Shown: piece after piece, positions 27,970-43,100 of the stretch
How the letters are laid out: the number at the start of each line of letters is the position of its first letter
Numbering within the stretch: position 1 is the stretch's first letter
Source of the DNA: Amia ocellicauda
Lineage: Eukaryota > Chordata > Actinopteri > Amiiformes > Amiidae
NCBI RefSeq assembly: GCF_036373705.1
Contig: NC_089851.1
Span: 60,497,850 to 60,561,849 of the forward strand
Length of the DNA stretch: 64,000 nucleotides
Reading direction: 5' to 3'
The notes under the pieces: generated by a model
Databases searched by the model: none
Told to the model about the DNA's origin: nothing
Seen by the model: the letters and a program-made list of their open reading frames with translations, nothing else
Made by a program: the position numbers and the translations under genes

Positions 27970-30247
27970 GACTCTTGATATCTAACTCTCTTGCTTGCTA
28001 TCGCTCCCCCAATGGTCAGTAGCATAGTAGCATAACAGCAGATCACGGACCACTGTCAATCAGATGCTTGCCTTGCCGTCCATCCATCCATCTATCTATC
28101 TATCTATCTATCTATGACTCTCGATATCTAACTCTCTTGCTTGCTATCGCTCCCCCAATGGTCAGTAGCATTGTAGCATAACAGCAGATCACGGACCAAT
28201 GTCAATCAGATGCTTGCCTTGCCGTCCATCCATCCATCTATCTATCTATCTATCTATGACTCTCGATATCTAACTCTCTTGCTTGCTATCGCTCCCCCAA
28301 TGGTCAGTAGCATAGTAGCATAACAGCAGATCACGGACCACTGTCAATCAGATGCTTGCCTTGCCGCCCATCCATCTATCTATCTATCTATCTATGACTC
28401 TTGATATCTAACTCTTTTGCTTGCTATCGAACCCCCAATGGTCAATTGCATAGTAGCATAACAGCAGATCATGGACCACTGTCAATCAGATGCTTGCCTT
28501 GCCGTCCATCCATCCATCTATCTATCAATCTATCTATGTCTCTCGATATCTAACTCTCTTTTTTGCTATCGCTCCCCCAATGGTCAGTTGCATAGTAGCA
28601 TAACAGCAGATCACGGACCACTGTCAATCAGATGCTTGCCTTGCCGTCCATCCATCCATCTATCTATCTATCTATCTATGACTCTCGATATCTAACTCAC
28701 TTGCTTGCTATCGCTCCCCCAATGGTCAGGAGCATAGTAGCATAACAGCAGATCACGGACCACTGTCAATCAGATACTTGCCTTGCCGTCCATCCATCCA
28801 TCTATCTATCAATCTATCTATGACTCTCGATATCTAACTCTCTTGCTTGCTATCGCTCCCCCAATGGTCAGTAGCATAGTAGCATAACAGCAGATCACGG
28901 ACCACTGTCAATCAGATGCTTGCCTTGCCGTCCATCCATCCATCTATCTATCTATCTATCTATGACTCTCGATATCTAACTCTCTTGCTTGCTATCGCTC
29001 CCCCAATGGTCAGTAGCATAGTAGCATAACAGCAGATCACGGACCACTGTCAATCAGATGCTTGCCTTGCCGTCCATCCATCCATCCATCTATCTATCTA
29101 TCTATCAATGACTCTCGATATCTAACTCTCTTGCTTGCTATCGCTCCCTCAATGGTCAGTAGCATAGTAGCATAACAGCAGATCACGGACCACTGTCAAT
29201 CAGATGCTTGCCTTGCCGTCCATCCATCCATCTTTCTATCCATCTATCTATCTATCTATCGATGACTCTCGATATCTAACTCTCTTGCTTGCTATCGCTC
29301 CCTCAATGGTCAGTAGCATAGTAGCATAACAGCAGATCACGGACCACTGTCAATCAGATGCTTGCCTTGCCGTCCATCCATCCATCTTTCTATCTATCTA
29401 TCGATGACTCTTGATATCTAACTCTCTTGCTTGCAATCGCTCCCCCAATGGTCAGTAGCATAGTAGCATAACAGCAGATCACGGACCACTGTCAATCAGA
29501 TGCATGCCTTGCCGTCAATCCATCCATCCATCTATCTATCTATTTATCAATGACTCTCGATATCTAACTCTCTTGCTTGCTATCGCTCCCCCAATGGTCA
29601 GTAGCATAGTAGCATAACAGCAGATCACGGACCACTGTCAATCAGATGCTTGCCTTGCCGTCCATCCATCCATCTATCTATCTATCTATCTATCTATGAC
29701 TCTTGATATCTAACTCTCTTGCTTGCTATCGCTCCCCCAATGGTCAGTAGCATAGTAGCATAACAGCAGATCACGGACCACTGTCAATCAGATGCTTGCC
29801 TTGCCGTCCATCCATCCATCTATCTATCTATCTATCTATCTATGACTCTCGATATTTAACTCTCTTGCTTGCTATCGCTCCCCCAATGGTCAGTAGCATT
29901 GTAGCATAACAGCAGATCACGGACCAATGTCAATCAGATGCTTGCCTTGCCGTCCATCCATCCATCTATCTATCTATCTATCTATGACTCTTGATATCTA
30001 ACTCTCTTGCTTGCTATCGCTCCCCCAATGGTCAGTAGCATTGTAGCATAACAACAGATCACGGACCACTGTCAATCAGATGCTTGCCTTGCCGTCCATC
30101 CATCCATCTATCTATCTATCTATCTATGACTCTCGATATCTAACTCTCTTGCTTGCTATCGCTCCCCCAATGGTCAGTAGCATAGTAGCATAACAGCAGA
30201 TCACGGACCACTGTCAATCAGATGCTTGCCTTGCCGTCCATCCATCC

Positions 30248-30248
<1 letters not shown>

Positions 30249-30312
<64 letters not shown>
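30249..30312 (+). repeat. (TCTA)16 run
   Basis: The longest perfect TCTA run I found in the window. It reads as (GATA)n on the minus strand. Confidence 0.9.
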
Positions 30313-30313
<1 letters not shown>

Positions 30314-32291
30314 GACTCTTAATATCTAACTCTCTTGCTTGCTATCGCTCCCCGAATGGTCAGTAGCATAGTAGCATAACAGCAGATCACGGACCACTGT
30401 CAATCAGATGCTTGCCTTGCCGTCCATTCATCCATCTATCTATCTATCTATCTATCTATGACTCTCGATATCTAACTCTCTTGCTTGCTATCGCTCCCCC
30501 AATGGTCAGTAGCATTGTAGCATAACAGCAGATCACGGACCAATGTCAATCAGATGCTTGCCTTGCCGTCCATCCATCCATCCATCCATCCATCTATCTA
30601 TGACTCTTGATATCTAACTCTCTTGCTTGCTATCGCTCCCCCAATGGTCAGTTGCATAGTAGCATAACAGCAGATCACGGACCACTGTCAATCAGATGCT
30701 TGCCTTGCCGTCCATCCATCCATCTATCTATCTATCTATCTATGACTCTCGATATCTAACTCTCTTGCTTGCTATCGCTCCCCCAATGGTCAGTAGCATA
30801 GTAGCATAACAGCAGATCACGGACCACTGTCAATCAGATGCTTGCCTTGCCGTCCATCCATCCATCTATCTATCAATCTATCTATGACTCTCGATATCTA
30901 ACTCTCTTGCTTGCTATCGCTCCCCCAATGGTCAGTAGCATAGCAGCATAACAGCAGATCACGGACCACTGTCAATCAGATGCTTGCCTTGCCGTCCATC
31001 CATCCATCTATCTATCTATCTATCTATGACTCTCGATATCTAACTCTCTTGCTTGCTATCGCTCCCCCAATGGTCAGTAGCATAGTAGCATAACAGCAGA
31101 TCACGGACCACTGTCAATCAGATGCTTGCCTTGCCGTCCATCCATCCATCTTTCTATCTATCTATCGATGACTCTTGATATCTAACTCTCTTGCTTGCAA
31201 TCGCTCCCCCAATGGTCAGTAGCATAGTAGCATAACAGCAGATCACGGACCACTGTCAATCAGATGCTTGCCTTGCCATCCATCCATCCATCCATCTATC
31301 TATCTATCTATGACTCTTGATATCTAACTCTCTTGCTTGCTATCGCTCCCCCAATGGTCAGTAGCATAGTAGCATAACAGCAGATCACGGACCACTGTCA
31401 ATCAGATGCTTGCCTTGCCGTCCATCCATCCATCCATCTATCTATCTATTTATCAATGACTCTCGATATCTAACTCTCTTGCTTGCTATCGCTCCCCCAA
31501 TGGTCAGTAGCATAGTAGCATAACAGCAGATCACGGACCACTGTCAATCAGATGCTTGCCTTGCCGTCCATCCATCCATCTATCTATCTATCTATCTATC
31601 TATGACTCTTGATATCTAACTCTCTTGCTTGCTATCGCTCCCCCAATGGTCAGTAGCATAGTAGCATAACAGCAGATCATGGACCACTGTCAATCAGATG
31701 CTTGCCTTGCCGTCCATCCATCCATCTATCTATCTATCTATCTATCTATGACTCTCGATATCTAACTCTCTTGCTTGCTATCGCTCCCCCAATGGTCAGT
31801 AGCATTGTAGCATAACAGCAGATCACGGACCAATGTCAATCAGATGCTTGCCTTGCCGTCCATCCATCCATCTATCTATCTATCTATCTATGACTCTTGA
31901 TATCTAACTCTCTTGCTTGCTATCGCTCCCCCAATGGTCAGTAGCATAGTAGCATAACAGCAGATCACGGACCAATGTCAATCAGATGCTTGCCTTGCCG
32001 TCCATCCATCCATCCATCTATCTATCTATCTATGACTCTTGATATCTAACTCTCTTGCTTGCTATCGCTCCCCCAATGGTCAGTAGCATAGTAGCATAAC
32101 AGCAGATCACGGACCACTGTCAATCAGATGCTTGCCTTGCCGTCCATCCATCCATCTATCTATCTATCTATCTATGACTCTTGATATCTAACTCTCTTGC
32201 TTGGTATCGCTCCCCCAATGGTCAGTAGCATAGTAGCATAACAGCAGATCACGGACCACTGTCAATCAGGTGCTTGCCTTGCCGTCCATCC

Positions 32292-32292
<1 letters not shown>

Positions 32293-32352
<60 letters not shown>
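32293..32352 (+). repeat. (TCTA)15 run
   Basis: Fifteen perfect units between a GCCGTCCATCCA stretch and a TGACTCTCG monomer start. Confidence 0.9.
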
Positions 32353-32353
<1 letters not shown>

Positions 32354-34899
32354 GACTCTCGATATCTAACTCTCTTGCTTGGTATCGCTCCCCCAATGGT
32401 CAGTAGCATAGTAGCATAACAGCAGATCACGGACCACTGTCAATCAGATGCTTGCCTTGCCGCCCATCCATCTATCTATCTATCTATCTATGACTCTTGA
32501 TATCTAACTCTCTTGCTTGCTATCGCTCCCCCAATGGTCAGTTGCATAGTAGCATAACAGCAGATCACAGACCACTGTCAATCAGATGCTTGCCTTGCCG
32601 TCCATCCATCCATCTATCTATCAATCTATCTATGTCTTTCGATATCTAACTCTCTTTTTTGCTATTGCTCCCCCAATGGTCAGTTGCATAGTAGCATAAC
32701 AGCAGATCACGGACCACTGTCAATCAGATGCTTGCCTTGCCGTCCATCCATCCATCTATCTATCTATCTATCTATGACTCTCGATATCTAACTCTCTTGC
32801 TTGCTATCGCTCCCCCAATGGTCAGTAGCATAGTAGCATAACAGCAGATCACGGACCACTGTCAATCAGATGCTTGCCTTGCCGTCCATCCATCCATCTA
32901 TCTATCAATCTATCTATGACTCTCGATATCTAACTCTCTTGCTTGCTATCGCTCCCCCAATGGTCAGTAGCATAGCAGCATAACAGCAGATCACGGACCA
33001 CTGTCAATCAGATGCTTGCCTTGCCGTCCATCCATCCATCTATCTATCTATCTATCTATGACTCTCGATATCTAACTCTCTTGCTTGCTATCGCTCCCCC
33101 AATGGTCAGTAGCATAGTAGCATAACAGCAGATCACGGACCACTGTCAATCAGATGCTTGCCTTGCCGTCCATCCATCCATCTATCTATCTATCTAGCTA
33201 GCTATCTATCTATGACTCTCGATATCTAACTCTCTTGCTTGCTATCGCTCCCCCAATGGTCAGTAGCATAGTAGCATAACAGCAGATCACGGACCACTGT
33301 CAATCAGATGCTTGCCTTGCCGTCCATCCATCCATCCATCTATCTATCTATCTTTCAATGACTCTCGATATCTAACTCTCTTGCTTGCTATCGCTCCCTC
33401 AATGGTCAGTTGCATAGTAGCATAACAGCAGATCACGGACCACTGTCAATCAGATGCTTGCCTTGCCGTCCATCCATCCATCTTTCTATCTATCTATCGA
33501 TGACTCTTGATATCTAACTCTCTTGCTTGCAATCGCTCCCCCAATGGTCAGTAGCATAGTAGCATAACAGCAGATCACGGACCACTGTCAATCAGATGCT
33601 TGCCTTGCTGTCCATCCATCCATCCATCTATCTATCTATCTATGACTCTTGATATCTAACTCTCTTGCTTGCTATCGCTCCCCCAATGGTCAGTAGCATA
33701 GTAGCATAACAGCAGATCACGGACCACTGTCAATCAGATGCTTGCCTTGCCGTCCATCCATCCATCCATCTATCTATCTATTTATCAATGACTCTCGATA
33801 TCTAACTCTCTTGCTTGCTATCGCTCCCCCAATGGTCAGTAGCATAGTAGCATAACAGCAGATCACGGACCACTGTCAATCAGATGCTTGCCTTGCCGTC
33901 CATCCATCCATCTATCTATCTATCTATCTATCTATGACTCTTGATATCTAACTCTCTTGCTTGCTATCGCTCCCCCAATGGTCAGTAGCATAGTAGCATA
34001 ACAGCAGATCATGGACCACTGTCAATCAGATGCTTGCCTTGCCGTCCATCCATCCATCTATCTATCTATCTATCTATCTATGACTCTCGATATCTAACTC
34101 TATTGCTTGCTATCGCTCCCCCAATGGTCAGTAGCATTGTAGCATAACAGCAGATCACGGACCAATGTCAATCAGATGCTTGCCTTGCCGTCCATCCATC
34201 CATCTATCTATCTATCTATCTATGACTCTTGATATCTAACTCTCTTGCTTGCTATCGCTCCCCCAATGGTCAGTAGCATTGTAGCATAACAACAGATCAC
34301 GGACCACTGTCAATCAGATGCTTGCCTTGCCGTCCATCCATCCATCCATCTATCTATCTATCTATCAATGACTCTCGATATCTAACTCTCTTGCTTGCTA
34401 TCGCTCCCCCAATGGTCAGTAGCATAGTAGCATAACAGCAGATCACGGACCACTGTCAATCAGATGCTTGCCTTGCCGTCCATCCATCTATCTATCTATC
34501 TATCTATCTATGACTCTCGATATCTAACTCTCTTGCTTGCTATCGCTCCCCCAATGGTCAGTAGCATAGTAGCATAACAGCAGTTCACGGACCAATGTCA
34601 ATCAGATGCTTGCCTTGCCGTCCATCCATCCATCTATCTATCTATCTATCTATGACTCTCGATATCTAACTCTCTTGCTTGCTATCGCTCCCCCAATGGT
34701 CAGTAGCATAGTAGCATAACAGCAGATCACGGACCACTGTCAATCAGATGCTTGCCTTGCCGTCCATCCATCCATCTATATATCTATCTATCTATGACTC
34801 TCGATATCTAACTCTCTTGCTTGCTATCGCTCCCCCAATGGTCAGTAGCATTGTAGCATAACAGCAGATCACGGACCACTGTCAATCAGATGCTTGCCT

Positions 34900-35471
34900 T
34901 GCCGTCCATCCATCTATCTATCTATCTATCTATGACTCTTGAAATCTATCTCTCTTGCTTGCTATCGCTCCCCCAATGGTCAGTAGCATAGTAGCATAAC
35001 AGCAGATCACGGACCACTGTCAATCAGATGCTTGCCTTGCCGTCCATCCATCCATCTATCTATCTATCTATCTATGACTCTTGATATCTAACTCTCTTGC
35101 TTGCTATCGCTCCCCCAATGGTCAGTAGTATTGTAGCATAACAGCAGATCACGGACCACTGTCAATCAGATGCTTGCCTTGCCGTCCATCCATCCATCTA
35201 TCTATCTATCTATCTATGACTCTCGATATCTAACTCTCTTGCTTACTATCGCTCCCCCAATGGTCAGTAGCATAGTAGAATAACAGCAGATCACGGACCA
35301 CTGTCAATCAGATGCTTGCCTTGCCATCCATCCATCTATCTATCTATCTATCTATGGCTCTCGATATCTAACTCTCTTGCTTCCTATCGCTCCCCCAATG
35401 GTCAGTAGCATAGTAGAATAACAGCAGATCACGGACCACTGTCAAACAGATGCTTGCCTTGCCGTCCATCC

Positions 35472-35521
<50 letters not shown>

Positions 35522-37800
35522 GACTCTTGATATCTAACTCTCTTACTTGCTATCGCTCCCCCAATGGTCAGTAGCATAGTAGCATAACAGCAGATCACGG
35601 ACCACTGTCAATCAGATGCTTGCCCTGCCGTCCATCCATCTATCTATCTATCTATCTATGACTCTTGATATCTAACTCTCTTACTTGCTATCGCTCCCCC
35701 AATGGTCAGTAGCATAGTAGCATAACAGCAGATCATGGACCACTGTCAATCAGATGCTTGCCTTGCCGTCCATCCATCCATCTATCTATCTATCTATCTA
35801 TGACTCTTGATATCTAACTCTTTTGCTTGCTATCGCTCCCCCAATGGTCAGTAGCATAGTAGCATAACAGCAGATCACGGACCACTGTCAATCAGATGCT
35901 TGCCTTGCCGTCCATCCATCCATCTATCTATCTATCTATCTATCTATCTATGACTCTTGATATCTATCTCTCTTGCTTGCTATCGCTCCCCCAATGGTCA
36001 GTAGCATAGTAGCATAACAGCAGATCACGGACCACTGTCAATCAGATGCTTGCCTTGCCGTCCATCCATCTATCTATCTATCTATCTATGACTCTTGATA
36101 TCTAACTCTCTTGCTTGCTATCGCTCCCCCAATGGTCAGTAGCATAGTAGCATAACAGCAGATCACGGACCACTGTCAATCAGATGCTTGCCTTGCCGTC
36201 CATCCATCCATCTATCTATCTATCTATCTATGACTCTCGATATCTAACTCTCTTGCTTACTATCGCTCCCCCAATGGTCAGTAGCATAGTAGAATAACAG
36301 CAGATCACGGACCACTGTCAATCAGATGCTTGCCTTGCCATCCATCCATCTATCTATCTATCTATCTATGACTCTCGATATCTAACTCTCTTGCTTCCTA
36401 TTGCTCCCCCAATGGTCAGTAGCTTAGTAGCATAACAGCAGATCACGGACCACTGTCAAACAGATGCTTGCCTTGCCGTCCATCCATCTATCTATCTATC
36501 TTTCTATCTATCTATCTATCTATCTATGACTCTTGATATCTAACTCTCTTACTTGCTATCGCTCCCCCAATGGTCAGTAGCATAGTAGCATAACAGCAGA
36601 TCACGGACCACTGTCAATCAGATGCTTGCCCTGCCGTCCATCCATCTATCTATCTATCTATCTATGACTCTTGATATCTAACTCTCTTACTTGCTATCGC
36701 TCCCCCAATGGTCAGTAGCATAGTAGCATAACAGCAGATCATGGACCACTGTCAATCAGATGCTTGCCTTGCCGTCCATCCATCCATCTATCTATCTATC
36801 TATCTATGACTCTTGATATCTAACTCTCTTGCTTGCTATCGCTCCCTCAATGGTCAGTAGCATAGTAGCATAACAGCAGATCACGGACCACTGTCAATCA
36901 GATGCTTGCCTTGCCGTCCATCCATCCATCTATCTATCTATCTATCTATCTATGACTCTCGATATCTAACTCTCTTGCTTACTATCGCTCCCCCAATGGT
37001 CAGTAGCATAGTAGCATAACAGCAGATCACGGACCACTGTCAATCAGATGCTTGCCTTGCCGTCCATCCATCCATCTATCTATCTATCTATCTATCTATG
37101 ACTCTCGATATCTAACTCTCTTGCTTCCTATCGCTCCCCCAATGGTCAGTAGCATAGTAGCATAACAGCAGATCACGGACCACTGTCAAACAGATGCTTG
37201 CCTTGCCGTCCATCCATCTATCTATCTATCTTTCTATCTATCTATCTATCTATCTATGACTCTTGATATCTAACTCTCTTACTTGCTATCGCTCCCCCAA
37301 TGGTCAGTAGCATAGTAGCATAACAGCAGATCACGGACCACTGTCAATCAGATGCTTGCCCTGCCGTCCATCCATCTATCTATCTATCTATCTATGACTC
37401 TTGATATCTAACTCTCTTACTTGCTATCGCTCCCCCAATGGTCAGTAGCATAGTAGCATAACAGCAGATCATGGACCACTGTCAATCAGATGCTTGCCTT
37501 GCCGTCCATCCATCCATCTATCTATCTATCTATCTATGACTCTTGATATCTAACTCTCTTGCTTGCTATCGCTCCCTCAATGGTCAGTAGCATAGTAGCA
37601 TAACAGCAGATCACGGACCACTGTCAATCAGATGCTTGCCTTGCCGTCCATCCATCCATCTATCTATCTATCTATCTATCTATGACTCTCGATATCTAAC
37701 TCTCTTGCTTACTATCGCTCCCCCAATGGTCAGTAGCATAGTAGAATAACAGCAGATCACGGACCACTGTCAATCAGATGCTTGCCTTGCCGTCCATCCA
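34900..37800 (+). repeat. Satellite subtype with CTTACTATCGC and TAGAATAAC; ~0.73 kb units
   Basis: From about 34.9 kb the monomers change type. CTTACTATCGC, GTAGAATAAC, TGTCAAACAG and TTGCCCTGCCG variants become frequent, while the TCTTTCTATC and TTTTTTGC types of the previous region largely disappear. A unit with TTGCCCTGCCG is seen near 35.6, 36.63 and 37.36 kb; the last two are 730 bp (five monomers plus extra TCTA) apart. Confidence 0.8.
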
Positions 37801-40800
37801 TCTATCTATCTATCTATCTATGACTCTTGATATCTAACTCTCTTGCTTGCTATCGCTCCCCCAATGGTCAGTAGCATAGTAGCATAACAGCAGATCACGG
37901 ACCACTGTCAATCAGATGCTTGCCTTGCCGTCCATCCATCCATCTATCTATCTATCTATCTATGACTCTTGATATCTAACTCTTTTGCTTGCTATCGCTC
38001 CCCCAATGGTCAGTAGCATTGTAGCATAACAGCAGATCACGGACCACTGTCAATCAGATGCTTGCCTTGCCGTCCATCCATCTATCTATCTATCTATCTA
38101 TGACTCTTGATATCTAACTCTCTTGCTTGCTATCGCTCCCCCAATGGTCAGTAGCATTGTAGCATAACAGCAGATCACGGACCACTGTCAATCAGATGCT
38201 TGCCTTGCCATCCATCCATCTATCTATCTATCTATCTATGACTCTTGATATCTAACTCTCTTGCTTGCTATCGCTCCCCCAATGGTCAGTAGCATAGTAG
38301 CATAACAGCAGATCACGGACCACTGTCAATCAGATGCTTGCCTTGCCATCCATCCATCCATCTATCTATCTATCTATCTATGACTCTTGATATCTAACTC
38401 TCTTGCTTGCTATCGCTCCCCCAATGGTCAGTAGCATAGTAGCATAACAGCAGATCACGGACCACTGTCAATCAGATGCTTGCCTTGCCGTCCATCCATC
38501 CATCTATCTATCTATCTATCTATCTATGACTCTCGATATCTAACTCTCTTGCTTGCTATCGCTCCCCCAATGGTCAGTAGCATAGTAGCATAACAGCAGA
38601 TCACGGACCACTGTCAAACAGATGCTTGCCTTGCCGTCCATCCATCTATCTATCTATCTATCTATGACTCTTGATATATAACTATCTTACTTGCTATCGC
38701 TCCCCCAATGGTCAGTAACATAGTAGCATAACAGCAGATCACGGACCACTGTCAATCAGATGCTTGCCTTGCCGTCCATCCATCCATCTATCTATCTATC
38801 TATCTATCTATGACTCTCGATATCTAACTCTCTTGCTTGCTATCGCTCCCCCAATGGTCAGTAGCATAGTAGCATAACAGCAGATCACGGACCACTGTCA
38901 ATCAGATGCTTGCCTTGCCGTCCATCCATCTATCTATCTATCTATCTATGACTCTTGATATCTATCTCTCTTGCTTGCTATCGCTCCCCCAATGGTCAGT
39001 AGCATAGTAGCATAACAGCAGATCACGGACCACTGTCAATCAGATGCTTGCCTTGCCGTCCATCCATCCATCTATCTATCTATCTATCTATGACTCTTGA
39101 TATCTAACTCTTTTGCTTGCTATCGCTCCCCCAATGGTCAGTAGCATTGTAGCATAACAGCAGATCACGGACCACTGTCAATCAGATGCTTGCCTTGCCG
39201 TCCATCCATCTATCTATCTATCTATCTATGACTCTTGATATCTAACTCTCTTGCTTGCTATCGCTCCCCCAATGGTCAGTAGCATTGTAGCATAACAGCA
39301 GATCACGGACCACTGTCAATCAGATGCTTGCCTTGCCGTCCATCCATCCATCTGTCCATCTATCTATCTATGACTCTTGATATCTAACTCTCTTGCTTGC
39401 TATCGCTCCCCCAATGGTCAGTAGCATTGTAGCATAACAGCAGATCACGGACCACTGTCAATCAGATGCTTGCCTTGCCGTCCATCCATCCATCTATCTA
39501 TCTATCTATCTATGACTCTCGATATCTAACTCTCTTGCTTACTATCGCTCCCCCAATGGTCAGTAGCATAGTAGAATAACAGCAGATCACGGACCACTGT
39601 CAATCAGATGCTTGCCTTGCCATCCATCCATCTATCTATCTATCTATCTATGACTCTTGATATCTAACTCTCTTGCTTGCTATCGCTCCCCCAATGGTCA
39701 GTAGCATAGTAGCATAACAGCAGATCACGGACCACTGTCAATCAGATGCTTGCCTTGCCGTCCATCCATCTATCTATCTATCTATCTATGACTCTTGATA
39801 TCTAACTCTCTTGCTTGCTATCGCTCCCCCAATGGTCAGTAGCATAGTAGCATAACAGCAGATCACGGACCACTGTCAATCAGATGCTTGCCTTGCCGTC
39901 CATCCATCCATCTATCTATCTATCTATCTATGACTCTTGATATCTAACTCTTTTGCTTGCTATCGCTCCCCCAATGGTCAGTAGCATTGTAGCATAACAG
40001 CAGATCACGGACCACTGTCAATCAGATGCTTGCCTTGCCGTCCATCCATCTATCTATCTATCTATCTATGACTCTTGATATCTAACTCTCTTGCTTGCTA
40101 TCGCTCCCCCAATGGTCAGTAGCATTGTAGCATAACAGCAGATCACGGACCACTGTCAATCAGATGCTTGCCTTGCCGTCCATCCATCCATCTGTCCATC
40201 TATCTATCTATGACTCTTGATATCTAACTCTCTTGCTTGCTATCGCTCCCCCAATGGTCAGTAGCATTGTAGCATAACAGCAGATCACGGAACACTGTCA
40301 ATCAGATGCTTGCCTTGCCATCCATCCATCCATCTATCTATCTATCTATCTATGACTCTTGATATCTAACTCTCTTGCTTGCTATCGCTCCCCCAATGGT
40401 CAGTAGCATAGTAGCATAACAGCAGATCACGGACCACTGTCAATCAGATGCTTGCCTTGCCGTCCATCCATCCATCTATCTATCTATCTATCTATCTATC
40501 TATGACTCTCGATATCTAACTCTCTTGCTTGCTATCGCTCCCCCAATGGTCAGTAGCATAGTAGCATAACAGCAGATCACGGACCACTGTCAAACAGATG
40601 CTTGCCTTGCCGTCCATCCATCTATCTATCTATCTATCTATGACTCTTGATATATAACTCTCTTACTTGCTATCGCTCCCCCAATGGTCAGTAACATAGT
40701 AGCATAACAGCAGATCACGGACCACTGTCAATCAGATGCTTGCCTTGCCGTCCATCCATCCATCTATCTATCTATCTATCTATCTATCTATGACTCTCGA

Positions 40801-41333
40801 TATCTAACTCTCTTGCTTGCTATCGCTCCCCCAATGGTCAGTAGCATAGTAGCATAACAGCAGATCACGGACCACTGTCAATCAGATGCTTGCCTTGCCG
40901 TCCATCCATCTATCTATCTATCTATCTATGACTCTTGATATCTATCTCTCTTCCTTGCTATCGCTCCCCCAATGATCAGTAGCATAGTAGCATAACAGCA
41001 GATCACGGACCACTGTCAATCAGATGCTTGCCTTGCCGTCCATCCATCCATCTATCTATCTATCTATCTATGACTCTCGATATCTAACTCTCTTGCTTAC
41101 TATCGCTCCCCCAATGGTCAGTAGCATAGTAGCATAACAGCAGATCACGGACCACTGTCAATCAGATGCTTGCCTTGCCGTCCATCCATCCATCTATCTA
41201 TCTATCTATCTATCTATGACTCTCGATATCTAACTCTCTTGCTTCCTATCGCTCCCCCAATGGTCAGTAGCATAGTAGCATAACAGCAGATCACGGACCA
41301 CTGTCAAACAGATGCTTGCCTTGCCGTCCATCC

Positions 41334-41387
<54 letters not shown>

Positions 41388-43100
41388 GACTCTTGATATC
41401 TAACTCTCTTACTTGCTATCGCTCCCCCAATGGTCAGTAGCATAGTAGCATAACAGCAGATCACGGACCACTGTCAATCAGATGCTTGCCCTGCCGTCCA
41501 TCCATCTATCTATCTATCTATCTATGACTCTTGATATCTAACTCTCTTACTTGCTATCGCTCCCCCAATGGTCAGTAGCATAGTAGCATAACAGCAGATC
41601 ATGGACCACTGTCAATCAGATGCTTGCCTTGCCGTCCATCCATCCATCTATCTATCTATCTATCTATGACTCTTGATATCTAACTCTCTTGCTTGCTATC
41701 GCTCCCTCAATGGTCAGTAGCATAGTAGCATAACAGCAGATCACGGACCACTGTCAATCAGATGCTTGCCTTGCCGTCCATCCATCCATCTATCTATCTA
41801 TCTATCTATCTATGACTCTCGATATCTAACTCTCTTGCTTACTATCGCTCCCCCAATGGTCAGTAGCATAGTAGAATAACAGCAGATCACGGACCACTGT
41901 CAATCAGATGCTTGCCTTGCCGTCCATCCATCTATCTATCTATCTATCTATGACTCTTGATATCTAACTCTCTTGCTTGCTATCGCTCCCCCAATGGTCA
42001 GTAGCATAGTAGCATAACAGCAGATCACGGACCACTGTCAATCAGATGCTTGCCTTGCCGTCCATCCATCCATCTATCTATCTATCTATCTATGACTCTT
42101 GATATCTAACTCTTTTGCTTGCTATCGCTCCCCCAATGGTCAGTAGCATTGTAGCATAACAGCAGATCACGGACCACTGTCAATCAGATGCTTGCCTTGC
42201 CGTCCATCCATCTATCTATCTATCTATCTATGACTCTTGATATCTAACTCTCTTGCTTGCTATCGCTCCCCCAATGGTCAGTAGCATTGTAGCATAACAG
42301 CAGATCACGGACCACTGTCAATCAGATGCTTGCCTTGCCATCCATCCATCTATCTATCTATCTATCTATGACTCTTGATATCTAACTCTCTTGCTTGCTA
42401 TCGCTCCCCCAATGGTCAGTAGCATAGTAGCATAACAGCAGATCACGGACCACTGTCAATCAGATGCTTGCCTTGCCATCCATCCATCCATCTATCTATC
42501 TATCTATCTATGACTCTTGATATCTAACTCTCTTGCTTGCTATCGCTCCCCCAATGGTCAGTAGCATAGTAGCATAACAGCAGATCACGGACCACTGTCA
42601 ATCAGATGCTTGCCTTGCCATCCATCCATCCATCTATCTATCTATCTATCTATCTATGACTCTCGATATCTAACTCTCTTGCTTGCTATCGCTCCCCCAA
42701 TGGTCAGTAGCATAGTAGCATAACAGCAGATCACGGACCACTGTCAAACAGATGCTTGCCTTGCCGTCCATCCATCTATCTATCTATCTATCTATGACTC
42801 TTGATATATAACTCTCTTACTTGCTATCGCTCCCCCAATGGTCAGTAACATAGTAGCATAACAGCAGATCACGGACCACTGTCAATCAGATGCTTGCCTT
42901 GCCGTCCATCCATCCATCTATCTATCTATCTATCTATCTATGACTCTCGATATCTAACTCTCTTGCTTGCTATCGCTCCCCCAATGGTCAGTAGCATAGT
43001 AGCATAACAGCAGATCACGGACCACTGTCAATCAGATGCTTGCCTTGCCGTCCATCCATCTATCTATCTATCTATCTATGACTCTTGATATCTATCTCTC
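37240..43100 (+). repeat. ~1.7-1.8 kb HOR block duplicated at 4.13 kb offset
   Basis: About 37240-38970 and 41370-43100 have the same monomer order. The CTGCCGTCCA marker is at 37361 and 41491 (offset 4130). It is followed by CATGGACC, CTCCCTCAATGG, CTTACTATCGC / GTAGAATAAC, CTCTTTTGC, two GCCATCC monomers and the GATATATAAC / GTCAGTAACATAG monomer. Confidence 0.82.

Larger units (their letters stand above)
29640..34330 (+). repeat. Satellite HORs offset by ~2.0-2.3 kb
   Basis: Rare variants recur in order: TAGCAGCATAAC at 30941 and 32973 (offset 2032) and GCAATCGCTCC near 31199 and 33531 (offset ~2332). A CATTGTAGCATAACAACAG monomer is seen near 30040 and 34275. The two offsets differ by about two monomers, so the copies are not colinear throughout. 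Confidence 0.75.
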
